From DATAXI01 sp963756185 (GTDB lineage Bacteria > Verrucomicrobiota > Verrucomicrobiia > Chthoniobacterales > Chthoniobacteraceae), in the NCBI GenBank assembly GCA_963756185.1, contig CAVWMS010000001.1:558001-622000 (forward strand): a stretch of DNA of 64,000 nucleotides, given 5' to 3'. Shown here one piece after another: positions 41,450 to 53,014 of the stretch; position 1 is the first letter of the stretch; every line of letters begins with the position of its first letter. The position numbers were made by a program, and so were the translations under genes. Below the pieces are notes generated by a model, which saw only the letters and a list, made by a program, of their open reading frames with translations, did no database searches and was not told the origin of the DNA.

Positions 41450-42487
41450 TTTGGGCTGCTGGCGTTGATGTTGCGGTACAGCTACGGCTTGTTGAGACAA
41501 AGAGACGCCCCAATGTGGGGCCGATTTGGCCCAAAGGCAATATTTCCGCGGCGGCCTTGAGATCGGCGGCGGCCCTTGGCATTCCATAGACGGCGCTCGT
41601 TTTCTGGTCCTGGGCAATGGTGTGATGACCGAGATTGCGGATCATTTTCAGGCCCTTGGCGCCGTCGCGTCCCATGCCGGTGAGCAGGACACCGATCAAT
41701 TCACCGCGCCAATGGCGGGCGGCGCTTTCAAAGAGGGCGTTGATCGAGGGGCGATAGGAGTAATCGACCGGATTGGGCGTGTAGCCGAGCTTGATGGCCG
41801 ACTCGAAAACGAGATGGTCGTTCGTCGAGGCGAGGAGCACGACCCCGGGCAGCGGCGCGTCTCCGGCCAGTGCGGGCCGGACAGGGAGCCTGGATTGCTG
41901 CGAGAGCCATTTCGCGAGTCCCGGGGCGAACTGGGCGTCGATGTGCTGCACGACGATTACGGCGGCGGGAAACTCGGCGGGCAAATCGCGAAGCAGGACC
42001 GCGAGCGCCGCCGGGCCGCCGGCAGAGGAGCCGATGGCGACCAGCTTCTTCGCGCATTGCGGGGAGCTGGCGGAAATGACGCGCGGGGCCGCGTTGCCGA
42101 TCAAGTAGGCAACGGAATCGATCTTTCCCAGGAAGGTTGCGGCGCCGTTTCTGGCCGGGTCCACGCTTTCGGCGCAAGGCGCCTGTACGACATCGACCGC
42201 GCCGGCTCCCATGGCGTCAAACAGCTTTGCGCTGTTCGCTTCGATGGCGCCGGTGACGATGAGAATGGCGCAGGGAGAGACATCCATGATGCGGCGGATA
42301 ACTTCGATGCCATCCATGCCGCGCGTCGAGAGGTCCGTCAGCAGCAGGTCCGGCGGGTTGCTCCGGCAAAATTCCACGGCATCAGCGCCGGCTTCCGCCG
42401 ACCATGCGACCTGGTGTCTGCCGGAGAAATCGAGGATGCTGCGCATGGCCTCGACGGCCGCCTCTGATTCGTTGACGATGGCGATCT

Positions 42488-42491
<4 letters not shown>
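41442..42491 (-). CDS. CheB-type protein-glutamate methylesterase (WspF-like)
   Basis: A 349-residue protein started at ATG 42491, which overlaps the cheA stop as ATGA. The N-terminal receiver has its phospho-acceptor Asp53 in LLTDLSTRGMDG. The C-terminal methylesterase domain carries the catalytic triad: Ser in AIGSSAGGPAAL, His in VVQHIDAQFAPGLA and Asp in LLTGMGRDGAKGL. It removes methyl groups from the MCP and adapts the pathway. An unusual feature is a Ser/Thr/Cys-rich C-terminal tail. Equivalent in position to WspF of the Pseudomonas Wsp operon. Confidence 0.9.
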
Positions 42492-44718
<2,227 letters not shown>

Positions 44719-44722
<4 letters not shown>

Positions 44723-45379
44723 GACAGCGTCCTCCGCAGCGATTCGAAGAGCAGCTCGTCATCGAGCAGGCCCACCGAGTGCTCGCGCCATTGCAGCATC
44801 CTGCGCGTGTAGGTTGAAGGGGCTTTGGCGACGGTGGCGGGCGCGTCGCGGAGTTCGAGCGGATTGTAACGGTGCACGCCGTGGACTTCATCCACAGGAA
44901 AGACGAGGCGCTCGCCGCCGCGGCTGGCTACGAGCAGCCTTTTGCGGACAAGGCGGCCATCGCCCGATTGCGCGCCGTTCCTGCCGGTGGTCAGCAGCGC
45001 CCCGAGCGAAATACAGACCACCAGCTCGCCGCGCACGTTTGCGATGCCGAGGACCGCGGGATTGCGCTGGTGCGGGAGGGAATGGACCGGGCGCGGATCG
45101 CAAATCTCCTTGAGAAGCGAAGTCGACAGGCCGAGCCACTCGTTTTCGATGCGGAAGATGATGGCGGATTTCGCGCCGCGTTCGGCGGTTTCCACTTTCT
45201 CGGCAAAATGGCGCGTCGGAGACGTCGAGATAATCGCCGGGGATCTCACAATCGAGCAAATCCACGGCGGCCCGCGAGTAAGTGGGGCAATTGCGGCAAT
45301 GGACGTGGCGCTTGAGTTCGGGGCAGGTGCTGTCGCCCCAGGCGCCGATCTGATTCCAGCAGGGAGTGACCGTTTTCAT
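44719..45379 (-). CDS. CheW-like coupling protein with Cys-rich N-terminus (WspD-like), one frameshift
   Basis: Starts at ATG 45379, overlapping the cheR stop as ATGA. The first ~50 residues carry a Cys motif seen in WspD-type proteins (CWNQIGAWGDSTCPEL, then HCRNCPTYS): C-x11-C-x8-C-x2-C. A one-base indel near 45205-45220 moves the frame. The CheW domain continues from ATG-less sequence as RHFAEKVETAERG, IIFRIENEWLGLSTSLLKEI and VLGIANVRGELVVCISLGAL. With the base corrected the protein is about 219 residues. It couples receptor to kinase; the Cys set may bind metal or a cluster. The downstream part alone can also be read from 45249. Confidence 0.8.
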
Positions 45380-46596
45380 GCGGCGCTGGATTCGAGGCGC
45401 AAGGCGCGCCGGCGAAGCGCGCCGGCGGTCGCGGTTTCACCGAGCTTGTCGGAGAGAAGGGAAAAATGGGCGAGGGCCTCCTGATGCTCGGGATCGAGGT
45501 AAAGCGTCTTGCGGTAAAGCGTCGAGGCCTCGTCGTATCGCGCGGAGGCGTCGCAAACCAACGCGAGGAGATAGTAGGCGTCGGCGGATGCGCCGTGCTG
45601 CTCGATGTAAGCGCGGCAGAGTCCGGAGACTTCCTCGAAGCGGCCTTCGTTGGCCAGCCGCTGGGCATCGGCGAGGACGGCGGGGCGAACGGTTTCTTTC
45701 TTCGGCTCCGGAACAGGAGCGGGCGCGAGAGCGGCTCGCGGCTTTATTTCCGCGGGAGCGGAAGGCGGCGGCAGCAAAAGCCGGGGCTGCGGCTGCTGGC
45801 GGGATTTCGGCGCGGGTGCGCGCCTTCTATTGTGGAAGGCGAAGGCCTGCGGCATTTCGGCGGGCGCCAATCCGTAGCGAAGCAGCAGACCCGTCTCCGC
45901 GGGCGCCACGCAAAGCAGTCCATCGTGGCGAAGCAGGCGCGAGACCTTGTCGATAGCCCTGGACTGGGCATCCGGCTGGAAATAAATGAGCAGGTTGCGG
46001 CAAAAGATGGCGTCGTAAATGTGGGCTCCGATGAGCGCGGAATCATCGAGAAGATTTGCCTGCCGAAAGGTCACCTGCCGGCGCACAACCGGGAGAATGG
46101 CGCAGCCCTCCGCCGTCTCCCGGAAATAGCGCCCGCGAATCGCGGCGTCGTTGCCGCGGAAGGAATGGCGGCGATAGAGTCCGCGCGCGGCGCATTCGAG
46201 CAGGGGCTCGCTGATATCGCAGGCGTCGATTTGAAAACGGTCCGCCGGGATTCCGGCATCCAGCAGCGTCATCGCGAGCGAGTAAGGCTCCTCGCCGGTC
46301 GCGCACGGCACGCACAGATAGTTCAGTTTCGCCATTGGGTCGGATTGCGCGGCGTGCGAGGCCACGGCGGCGAAGGCGCCGGGATCGCGAAGGAACCATG
46401 TCTCCGGAACGACGATCGCGTCGATCAGCGCGGCCAGTTCCCGCGGCGATTCGGTCACGAGGCGGCGGTAGTGATCGATGCCGGGCGACTTCGTCGCGAC
46501 AATGCGCTGACGCGTGGCGCGCTCGATTGCGCCAATGCCCACGGAGGCGGGATCGAGGCCGATTTTTTTGCAGAGCGCGCTGATGATCGCTTTCAT
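45376..46596 (-). CDS. CheR-type methyltransferase with C-terminal TPRs (WspC-like)
   Basis: A 406-residue protein started at ATG 46596, which overlaps the upstream cheW stop by one base (TGATG). The N-terminal helical domain and SAM-methyltransferase domain are of CheR type: VPETWFLRDPGAF, LNYLCVPCATGEEPYSLAMT (the GxxxGEEPYSLA motif), DACDISEPLLECA and FCRNLLIYFQ. A Pro/Ala-rich linker (~280-320) and two or so TPRs (DAYYLLALVCDASARYDEAS) follow. It methylates Glu residues of the MCP. TPR-bearing CheR is typical of Wsp-type operons. Confidence 0.9.
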   Translation of the reverse strand: MKAIISALCKKIGLDPASVGIGAIERATRQRIVATKSPGIDHYRRLVTESPRELAALIDAIVVPETWFLRDPGAFAAVASHAAQSDPMAKLNYLCVPCATGEEPYSLAMTLLDAGIPADRFQIDACDISEPLLECAARGLYRRHSFRGNDAAIRGRYFRETAEGCAILPVVRRQVTFRQANLLDDSALIGAHIYDAIFCRNLLIYFQPDAQSRAIDKVSRLLRHDGLLCVAPAETGLLLRYGLAPAEMPQAFAFHNRRRAPAPKSRQQPQPRLLLPPPSAPAEIKPRAALAPAPVPEPKKETVRPAVLADAQRLANEGRFEEVSGLCRAYIEQHGASADAYYLLALVCDASARYDEASTLYRKTLYLDPEHQEALAHFSLLSDKLGETATAGALRRRALRLESSAA

Positions 46597-47030
46597 CACG
46601 CGGCCTCCACGAATTGATGCAGCGAGGCGATGCCGGGAAGCTGGTCGGGATCGATCAGGACAACGAATCCGCGGTCGTCGCGCGTCACCGGGCCGAGCCA
46701 GGCCGCGCCCGGCACGCCGGTTTGCGTGAAGTCGGAGCGGTCGCACTTCAGTGTATCGTTGGCGCGCTCCGCGATGAGGCCGGCGCGTTTTCCGCCGGCG
46801 CAATCGACGACGAGGATGCGCGTGTTCAATTTTTGCGCGGCCGGACGGTCGAGGATCATCGAGCTGAGGTCAATGACCGGAAGCGGCGCGCCGCGGTAGC
46901 AAAAAAATCCGGCGACGCCGGCGGGCGCATGGGGCAGGGGATTGACGCGAATCAGCGGCAGCACCTCGACCACGCGATGGGCCTCGATGGCATAGCGGTT
47001 GGAATCGATTTGGAAGAGCAGGAACAACAT
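46596..47030 (-). CDS. CheW-type coupling protein (WspB-like)
   Basis: A 144-residue single-domain CheW: MLFLLFQIDSNRYAIEAHRV, VLPLIRVNPLPHAPAGVAGF, FCYRGAPLPVIDLSSMI and RILVVDCAGGKRAGLIAE follow the CheW fold, including the RG..IPVIDL motif that contacts the kinase. It is directly downstream of the MCP gene (12-base gap) and upstream of cheR with a one-base overlap. It bridges the MCP and the CheA-type kinase. This is one of two CheW-type proteins in the operon, as in Wsp systems. Confidence 0.88.
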   Translation of the reverse strand: MLFLLFQIDSNRYAIEAHRVVEVLPLIRVNPLPHAPAGVAGFFCYRGAPLPVIDLSSMILDRPAAQKLNTRILVVDCAGGKRAGLIAERANDTLKCDRSDFTQTGVPGAAWLGPVTRDDRGFVVLIDPDQLPGIASLHQFVEAA

Positions 47031-47041
47031 GCGGGGCAGGG

Positions 47042-49333
47042 CTATGCCGCGCGCAGCTTGAAGCCATCGAGGCTCGACAGCATGCCGCGCGAAGCGTCGT
47101 GTAATTGATCGATGCTGACGTTGGACTGCCGCAGGGAATCGGCGGTCTGTTGCGTGGCTTCGCTGAGTTGGGACAACGCCTGCGTAATCTGGTCGGCGCC
47201 GATGGCCTGCGCTTCCATGCCCTCGTGAACGGTGGAGAAGCGCGGCGTCAGGGCCTGCACGTGCTGGATGATCTGCGCAAGGTGGGCGCTGACCTGCTGC
47301 ACTTCGTTGACGCCGCGGCGCACCTGCTCGCCGAATTTGTCCATGCCCATCACTCCCGCGGCGACGGCGGATTGCATTTCCTTGACCATCTGCTCGATGT
47401 CGAAGGAAGCGACGGCAGTCTGGTCGGCCAGGCGGCGAATTTCCGTGGCCACCACGGCAAAGCCGCGTCCGTATTCGCCCGCCTTCTCGGCTTCAATCGC
47501 GGCGTTGAGCGAGAGGAGATTGGTTTGGTCGGCCACCTTGGTGATGGTGGTGACGACCTGGTTGATGTTCGCGGCTTTTTCGTTGAGCACCGCCAGCTTT
47601 GAATTGATCGAGCCGACCGCCTCGGTGAACAGCCCCATGGTCTGCTCCATGCGGGCGAGGCTGGCCTGGCCGCTGTTGGCGAGACTGGCAGTCTGCTCCG
47701 CGCCGGTGGCGACCTCGTTGACGGTCTTCAGCAATTCCTTCGAGGTCGCGTAAATTTCCTTGGACGTTGCGCCGATTTCCGTGGTCGTGGCGGCGACTTC
47801 GCTCGTGGTGGCCTGCTGCTGCTTGGCCGTGGCGGCGATGTCGGTCACCGAGGTGTTCATCACGATGGCCGCCTTCTGGACATGGCCGGCGAGGACGGAG
47901 AGGTTACTGATCATCTTCGCCAGGGCGTTGCCCATCACATCCTTGTCGGACGCCGGATTGGCATCCACGCGCAGGTCGCCGCCGGCGATTTCATCGGCCA
48001 GTTTCGCGGCCGCGATGAGGTTCTGGACCATCCGCAGGAGCGCGTGGCCCATGGTGTCCTTCTCGGAGAGCGGTTCCACCGCGACGCGCAGATCGCCGTC
48101 GGCCAGCCGCTCGGCGACGCCGCCGACGGTGCGGAAGCGGGCGGTCATCGCCATGAAAGCCTGTGTGAGCTGGGCGATTTCGTCGTGCCCATCGAGCTTG
48201 ATCTCGTGCGAGAGATCGCCCTCGTGCGCGGCGGCCCTGGCCGCGACGGTAAGCCTGGCCAGCGGGGTGGTGATGTTGCGAATGATGAACCAGGCGAGAA
48301 TCGTCGCCAGCACCAGCGCGGCGCCGGCAAAGGCCATCGCCTCGATCAGCCGCGTGCGGTAATAGTTGGCGCGCTGCCCCAGGAGAATGTCGAGCTGGTC
48401 AAAGGAGGTCTGCCAAAGCTTGAGCGACGAATCCTCGGCGTTCTTGCCCGCGGCATTCAACTGGTCGCGGCTCACATTGCCCATGTTGTTGACCACGTTT
48501 TGGGCGATCGAGAGGAGAGCCTCGGTGGCGCGTTTGGTATCGGCGAGACGGGGATTCAGCTCGGGATCGAGGCTGTCTGTTTTGCCGAAGCATTTGGGAT
48601 TTTCGCGGATGCAGGTCTGGATGTCGGATTCGGCCCGGGGCAGGTCGTTGTCGTGAATGAGTGCGATCAAGCCGGCGACCTTGTTGTTATCGCCGCCGTG
48701 GGGATCGAGGATTTGCAATCCATAGGTGACGACGCCGTTGAGCCGCTCCTGCATGGGAGGCAGGGCGAAAACGCCGACATCCATCAGGTAATAGCTGTCC
48801 AGCGAGGGATCGAGCGAAAGGGTCGAGGTGTCGCCGATATGGCTGATAAGCGTCTGAATGTCGTCGATCAACTGCTGGTGCTGGGCCAGCGCGTCATCGG
48901 AGGAAAGCTGCGGCCACCCGGTTTTCAGCGTCTGCCATTCGGCGCGCATCGGTTCGATCCATGCCCGCGGGCGGCCATGGACCTGGACCCCCTCGGGGGT
49001 GTATTCGAGCGGGCCGCCGTATTGCTGGCGCACCTGGTCGACCGCGGCAAAGGAATGGTCGATCTGGTCTTCGAGCGACGCGATCTCCGGCTGAAGCTGT
49101 TTCTCGCCTGCCAGGTAGCGCTCGACCAGAACGCGGTGGCAGGTGACCTGGTAGAGCAGGTCGGCCACCGGGCGCAGGAATGCCGTGCCGTCCCTCTCCA
49201 GGACCGTGATGTTGATGTTGTCCTCGAAGGACTGGAAGGTGAAGAAAGCCAGCACTCCCACGGGCAGGACGAAGGAGGCGATAATCAGGACAATTTTCTG
49301 CCAAAGGCGGAGGTTTCTAAGGAGGCGCATCAT
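47042..49333 (-). CDS. Methyl-accepting chemotaxis-type receptor (WspA-like)
   Basis: Started at ATG 49333 (MMRLLRNLRLWQKIVL); an upstream start at 49381 is possible. About 763 residues. The first membrane helix is VLIIASFVLPVGVLAFFTF. A large periplasmic helical sensor domain (~45-320) and a second helix (LIEAMAFAGAALVLATILAW) follow, then HAMP-like segments (two or three: RLTVAARAAAHEGDLSHEIK, RLADGDLRVAVEPLSEKD, EIAGGDLRVDANPASDKD). The signalling hairpin tip is DQTNLLSLNAAIEAEKAGEY. Repeated HAMP units are unusual. The ligand is unknown; Wsp receptors respond to surface contact. First gene of the seven-gene operon. Confidence 0.9.
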   Translation of the reverse strand: MMRLLRNLRLWQKIVLIIASFVLPVGVLAFFTFQSFEDNINITVLERDGTAFLRPVADLLYQVTCHRVLVERYLAGEKQLQPEIASLEDQIDHSFAAVDQVRQQYGGPLEYTPEGVQVHGRPRAWIEPMRAEWQTLKTGWPQLSSDDALAQHQQLIDDIQTLISHIGDTSTLSLDPSLDSYYLMDVGVFALPPMQERLNGVVTYGLQILDPHGGDNNKVAGLIALIHDNDLPRAESDIQTCIRENPKCFGKTDSLDPELNPRLADTKRATEALLSIAQNVVNNMGNVSRDQLNAAGKNAEDSSLKLWQTSFDQLDILLGQRANYYRTRLIEAMAFAGAALVLATILAWFIIRNITTPLARLTVAARAAAHEGDLSHEIKLDGHDEIAQLTQAFMAMTARFRTVGGVAERLADGDLRVAVEPLSEKDTMGHALLRMVQNLIAAAKLADEIAGGDLRVDANPASDKDVMGNALAKMISNLSVLAGHVQKAAIVMNTSVTDIAATAKQQQATTSEVAATTTEIGATSKEIYATSKELLKTVNEVATGAEQTASLANSGQASLARMEQTMGLFTEAVGSINSKLAVLNEKAANINQVVTTITKVADQTNLLSLNAAIEAEKAGEYGRGFAVVATEIRRLADQTAVASFDIEQMVKEMQSAVAAGVMGMDKFGEQVRRGVNEVQQVSAHLAQIIQHVQALTPRFSTVHEGMEAQAIGADQITQALSQLSEATQQTADSLRQSNVSIDQLHDASRGMLSSLDGFKLRAA

Positions 49334-49432
49334 AAGTGAGAAACCATTGCGAGCACGAGGCATGCCCGCCGCCCCCCGCAAGACGGCTCAATTTCGCCTC
49401 CCCAGGCGGGAAGACCGCCAGGGCATTTTCAC

Positions 49433-49548
49433 AAACACTGTAGCCGCTTCGAGAGTCCCCGAAGGGGACGGCAGACAATAGGCAGGGGTTTTAACCCCTG
49501 CATCCACGCCCCAGTGCCGTGAAGTCCCGCTGGGACGACAGAGGCCAC
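49433..49548 (+). repeat. Dispersed repeat R3, copy 2
   Basis: Same orientation as 15945-16059 and about 85 percent alike by eye. It shares GTCCCCGAAGGGGAC, AGGCAGGGGTTTTAACCCCTGCAT and the GTCCC...GGGACGACAGAGGCC end. It lies between the MCP gene and the transglutaminase gene. Confidence 0.85.
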
Positions 49549-49585
49549 GGATTTTGTCAAAATGCTCCAATGGCCCCGATGACCC

Positions 49586-50551
49586 CTAGTTTCCGCCGGG
49601 CGCTGGTTCCTCGATGGGGGCAACGTCGACGCCGACGCGCAGGCCGTGATGACCACCCCCGACCGCAACCCCCTGGATGGGACTGACATCGCTGAAATCG
49701 CGGCCCCAGGCCACCGTGATATGCCGGTCGCCGACAAGAACATTGTTGGTCGGGTCGGCGTCCACCCAGCCTGCCCCCGGGCACCAGAAGGAGAACCACG
49801 CGTGCGACATATCGGCGCCGACCAGGCGTCCGCGTCCCGGGGGAGGCATCGTTTCAATGCAACCGCTCACGTAGCGCGCGGGCAGACCGAGCGAACGCAG
49901 GCAGCAGATCGCCAGGTGCGAGAAGTCCTGGCAAACGCCGCGCCGCGTGTGAAGGACTTGCGCCACCGGGGTTGCGACATTGGTCGCCCGCCGGTCGAAC
50001 TCGAAGTCGCAATGGATGCGCGATGTGAGGTCCAGCACCCCTTCGAGCACCGGGCGCCCGGCGGGGAACGAGGGAGCCGCGTAATCCGCAAACGCTGCGC
50101 TGCGGGTGATGTGCGGCGAGTCGAACAAGAATTCGCCGGCCTCGCTGTCCGGCGTCAGCACGTCGGCGGCGCATTGTTCGCGCACGGTCGTCCAGGGCGG
50201 CGTCGAGGCCGGCCCGGGCCATCGCGGAGCGCTCACCCGGACCTTGCTGCGCGCGATGAATGAGAGATCGCGATGCCTGTTCTCGATGGCGACGAACGTG
50301 GTCGCGTTGCCGTAGTAGTCGGTTTCCGGCACTTCGGTCGTCGGCGGGGGAACGATCTCGAGCGAAAAATCGAGCACCTGCTGGCCGGCGGACTCGCGCG
50401 GGCGCAGATGGAGCCGGTGCATCGAGACCGCGACGGCGGACTCGTAACTGTAGATGGTCTTGTGGGAAATGGCGTAGAGCACGGTCAGCTTGCGGTTGGA
50501 AAAATGAGCGTGAAATAATGGGAGGTCAGCGCGTCGGATATCGTCCAGCAC
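49586..50551 (-). CDS. Transglutaminase-like protein with N-terminal beta domain
   Basis: Up to 321 residues from ATG 50551, which overlaps the upstream gene; a GTG at 50485 (LYAISHKTIYSYES) is the start expected from the family and is equally possible. The N-terminal ~130 residues are the beta domain usual in these proteins (YAISHKTIYSYE, HRLHLRPRESAGQQVLDFSL). The transglutaminase core has the Cys-His-Asp triad: TRRGVCQDFSHLAI, DMSHAWFSFW and GWVDADPTNN. In bacteria these act as peptidases or amide-forming enzymes. It is the last gene of a cluster with ATP-grasp/alpha-E and DUF2126 genes. Confidence 0.88.
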   Translation of the reverse strand: MLDDIRRADLPLFHAHFSNRKLTVLYAISHKTIYSYESAVAVSMHRLHLRPRESAGQQVLDFSLEIVPPPTTEVPETDYYGNATTFVAIENRHRDLSFIARSKVRVSAPRWPGPASTPPWTTVREQCAADVLTPDSEAGEFLFDSPHITRSAAFADYAAPSFPAGRPVLEGVLDLTSRIHCDFEFDRRATNVATPVAQVLHTRRGVCQDFSHLAICCLRSLGLPARYVSGCIETMPPPGRGRLVGADMSHAWFSFWCPGAGWVDADPTNNVLVGDRHITVAWGRDFSDVSPIQGVAVGGGHHGLRVGVDVAPIEEPAPGGN

Positions 50552-52994
50552 CCGCCGGCGAGGCTTTCAACAAGCTCTCGAGCCGCTCGGGATGGCCGGC
50601 GGCCGACTCGACGGCGAGGGCCGGGACATCGGCCGCGGAGAGCATCGCGCTGATCTCGGCAAAAGCGCGGCGCTCGAGCCGGCCCGGGTCCTCGCCGGGC
50701 AGCTCGTGCAAGTAGTTTCCCAGCGCGGCAAATTGAAACGCGACGGCGCGGGGATTGAGCGCGTCGGCGATGAGCAGCTCGAGCGTCGCGGGCAGCTCAG
50801 GCCGGGCGAGGTAGCGGCGGCGGTAGCTCATCGTGCTGTCGCAGTACTCCAGCAGCGGCACGAGGGCCGGACCGCCGGAGGGCTCGGCCGCGACGACGGC
50901 GCGGACGACCTCGATCACATTGCTGGCGCGTTCGATGCGGCGGCCAATCTCCATGAAGCGCCAGCCGGTGCCGCGCGTCATATTTTCCAATTGCATCCCG
51001 CTGAACGCGGCGAGTTGGAAGATGAGACGGTGCAACGGGCCGATGATGCCGCCGGGAGTGAAGTGGAGGGGAGGGGAGGGAAAATCGGACTGGATCTGGC
51101 GCAGGATGCGCCACGTGTCGCCGGAAAAGCGGTCGCGCAAACTGGCCGCGAGGTAGGTGATCCAATCGAGCAACTGGCGATGCGAATCATTGACGTCCTT
51201 CTCGAAGATGATTTCGCGCATCGCCGCGGCCAGGTCGCTGAATCGCGTCGGCCCGTCAAAGGAGCGATGGAGCCGCTCCATTTTCACCATGCAGCGCACC
51301 ATTGCCGCGAGCTCGAGCGTCTCGACCGGGCCGCCCTCGCCCGCCATCCGGCTCAGGATCGTGCGGACCAGGCGCGTATTGTCCTCGAGCCGCTCCGCGT
51401 AACGGCCCAGCCAGAAAAGGTTGTCGACGATGCGGCTGGGCAGCGGCGACGCCACGCGATGCGGCTCGGCGACGAAGCTGCGAATCTCATGCAGCGTGAT
51501 TTCCTCGACCGGCGCATCCGCGAGCACCCACGTGTCCTTGCTGCTGCCGCCATGGGTCGATGTCACCAGCGGCGAGCTGGATGAAGCCGATACGCGCGTC
51601 AACCCGCCCGGCAGCACCGCGTAGCCTTCCGCCGTGGCGCCGACGAAACAGCGCAGGATCAGCGGGCGCGGCTCGATGCGCGTGCCGGTCCAGACGGGCA
51701 CGGTCGAGAGCGCGACCTGCTCCTGGCCGACGTACGCGTACGGATCCTCGAGGATGCGCCCGACCAGCCCCTTGATCGCCGTGTCGTCGAGCATCTCGCC
51801 GAAGGCCGGTTCGCCGCGGCCGCGAATAAACGCGCGCTTGACCACTAGCGAGCGCATCCGGCCCAGCGCGTCGTCCCGTTCGCGCTTCTGGCCAAACCAC
51901 CAGGTGGCGACGTTCGGGATGAGCAGTTCCTCGCCCAGCAACTGGCGGGCGAGCGCCGGCAGAAAGGCCAGCAGCGCCGGCGCCTCGACCGCGCCGGACC
52001 CGAGCGCCGTCGATATCGCGACATTGCCAGCCCGCGCCGCCTCGACCAGGCCCGGCACGCCGAGGAATGAATCGCTGCGCAGCTCGAGCGGATCGCAATA
52101 GGTATCATCGACGCGCCGGATGATGACATCCACCGGCTGCAATCCTTCGATGGTCTTTATATAGACGCGCCGGTCGCGCACCGCCAGGTCGCTGCCCTCG
52201 ACGAGCGGATGCCCGAAGTAGCGCGCCAGGTATGCGTGCTCGAAGTAGGTTTCCGTGCGCGGCCCGGGCGTCAGCAGCACGATGTGCGGCGAGCCGCTCC
52301 AGGGCGCCATCGCGCGCAAACCGCCGTGGCGCGCCAGGAAAAACGAAGCGATGCGCTGCACATTGGCTTCACGGAATTCCTCCTGCATCACGCGCGAGAG
52401 GATGAAACGGTTTTCCATCGCGTAGCCGAGGCCGCTCGGCGCCTGGGTGCGGTCGGTGAGCACCCACCATTCGCCGTTCGGCGCGCGCGTCAGGTCCACG
52501 GCGTGAAGGCTCAGGAATTGGTCTCCGCTCGGGTGGACGCCGTGGCAGGGACGCATGAACCCGGGATTCGCATGGAGCAGCGCCGGCGGAAGCGAGGCAT
52601 CGCGAAGCAGCCGTTGCGGGCCGTAAATATCCGCGAGCACCAGGTCGAGCAGCCGGGTGCGCTGGATCAGCCCCGCCTCGAGCCGCGCCCACTCCGGCGC
52701 GCTGATGAGCAGCGGGAGCATGTCCAGTTTCCACGGACGTTCGTCGCTGCGGCCATCGGCGTAAACGTTGTAAGTCACACCATGGTCGTGGAGCAATTGG
52801 CGCGCGCTCTCCTCGCGCTCGCGCAATCCCTCGGCGCCCAGCAGATCGATTTGCTCGACCAGCTTTCTCCAATGTGGGCGCACATCCCCGCCGGCGTCCT
52901 TGACTTCGTCGTAAACACCGGGCGGCGGCTGGTAGCTGGAAAAGAGGCGCCCCTGCGTCGATGCGGCGGCGGCGCGCTCCGGAGCGAGTTTCAT
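50526..52994 (-). CDS. Circularly permuted ATP-grasp and alpha-E domain fusion protein
   Basis: An 822-residue protein. Residues ~80-480 are a circularly permuted ATP-grasp domain: YADGRSDERPWKLDMLPLLI, HPSGDQFLSLHAVDLTRAP, WWVLTDRTQAPSGLGYAMEN and the C-terminal PLILRCFVGATAEGYAVLPG. Residues ~500-815 are an alpha-E helical domain (RIVDNLFWLGRYAERLEDNT, RFMEIGRRIERASNVIEVVR, NPRAVAFQFAALGNYLHELP). Such proteins are predicted to make amide bonds or peptide tags with adjacent transglutaminases; the product is unknown. It lies 20 bases from the DUF2126 stop and overlaps the transglutaminase start, giving a three-gene operon. The reading frame is intact. Confidence 0.9.
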   Translation of the reverse strand: MKLAPERAAAASTQGRLFSSYQPPPGVYDEVKDAGGDVRPHWRKLVEQIDLLGAEGLREREESARQLLHDHGVTYNVYADGRSDERPWKLDMLPLLISAPEWARLEAGLIQRTRLLDLVLADIYGPQRLLRDASLPPALLHANPGFMRPCHGVHPSGDQFLSLHAVDLTRAPNGEWWVLTDRTQAPSGLGYAMENRFILSRVMQEEFREANVQRIASFFLARHGGLRAMAPWSGSPHIVLLTPGPRTETYFEHAYLARYFGHPLVEGSDLAVRDRRVYIKTIEGLQPVDVIIRRVDDTYCDPLELRSDSFLGVPGLVEAARAGNVAISTALGSGAVEAPALLAFLPALARQLLGEELLIPNVATWWFGQKRERDDALGRMRSLVVKRAFIRGRGEPAFGEMLDDTAIKGLVGRILEDPYAYVGQEQVALSTVPVWTGTRIEPRPLILRCFVGATAEGYAVLPGGLTRVSASSSSPLVTSTHGGSSKDTWVLADAPVEEITLHEIRSFVAEPHRVASPLPSRIVDNLFWLGRYAERLEDNTRLVRTILSRMAGEGGPVETLELAAMVRCMVKMERLHRSFDGPTRFSDLAAAMREIIFEKDVNDSHRQLLDWITYLAASLRDRFSGDTWRILRQIQSDFPSPPLHFTPGGIIGPLHRLIFQLAAFSGMQLENMTRGTGWRFMEIGRRIERASNVIEVVRAVVAAEPSGGPALVPLLEYCDSTMSYRRRYLARPELPATLELLIADALNPRAVAFQFAALGNYLHELPGEDPGRLERRAFAEISAMLSAADVPALAVESAAGHPERLESLLKASPAGAGRYPTR

Positions 52995-53014
52995 CCGGGC
53001 GAACCCTTACCCGA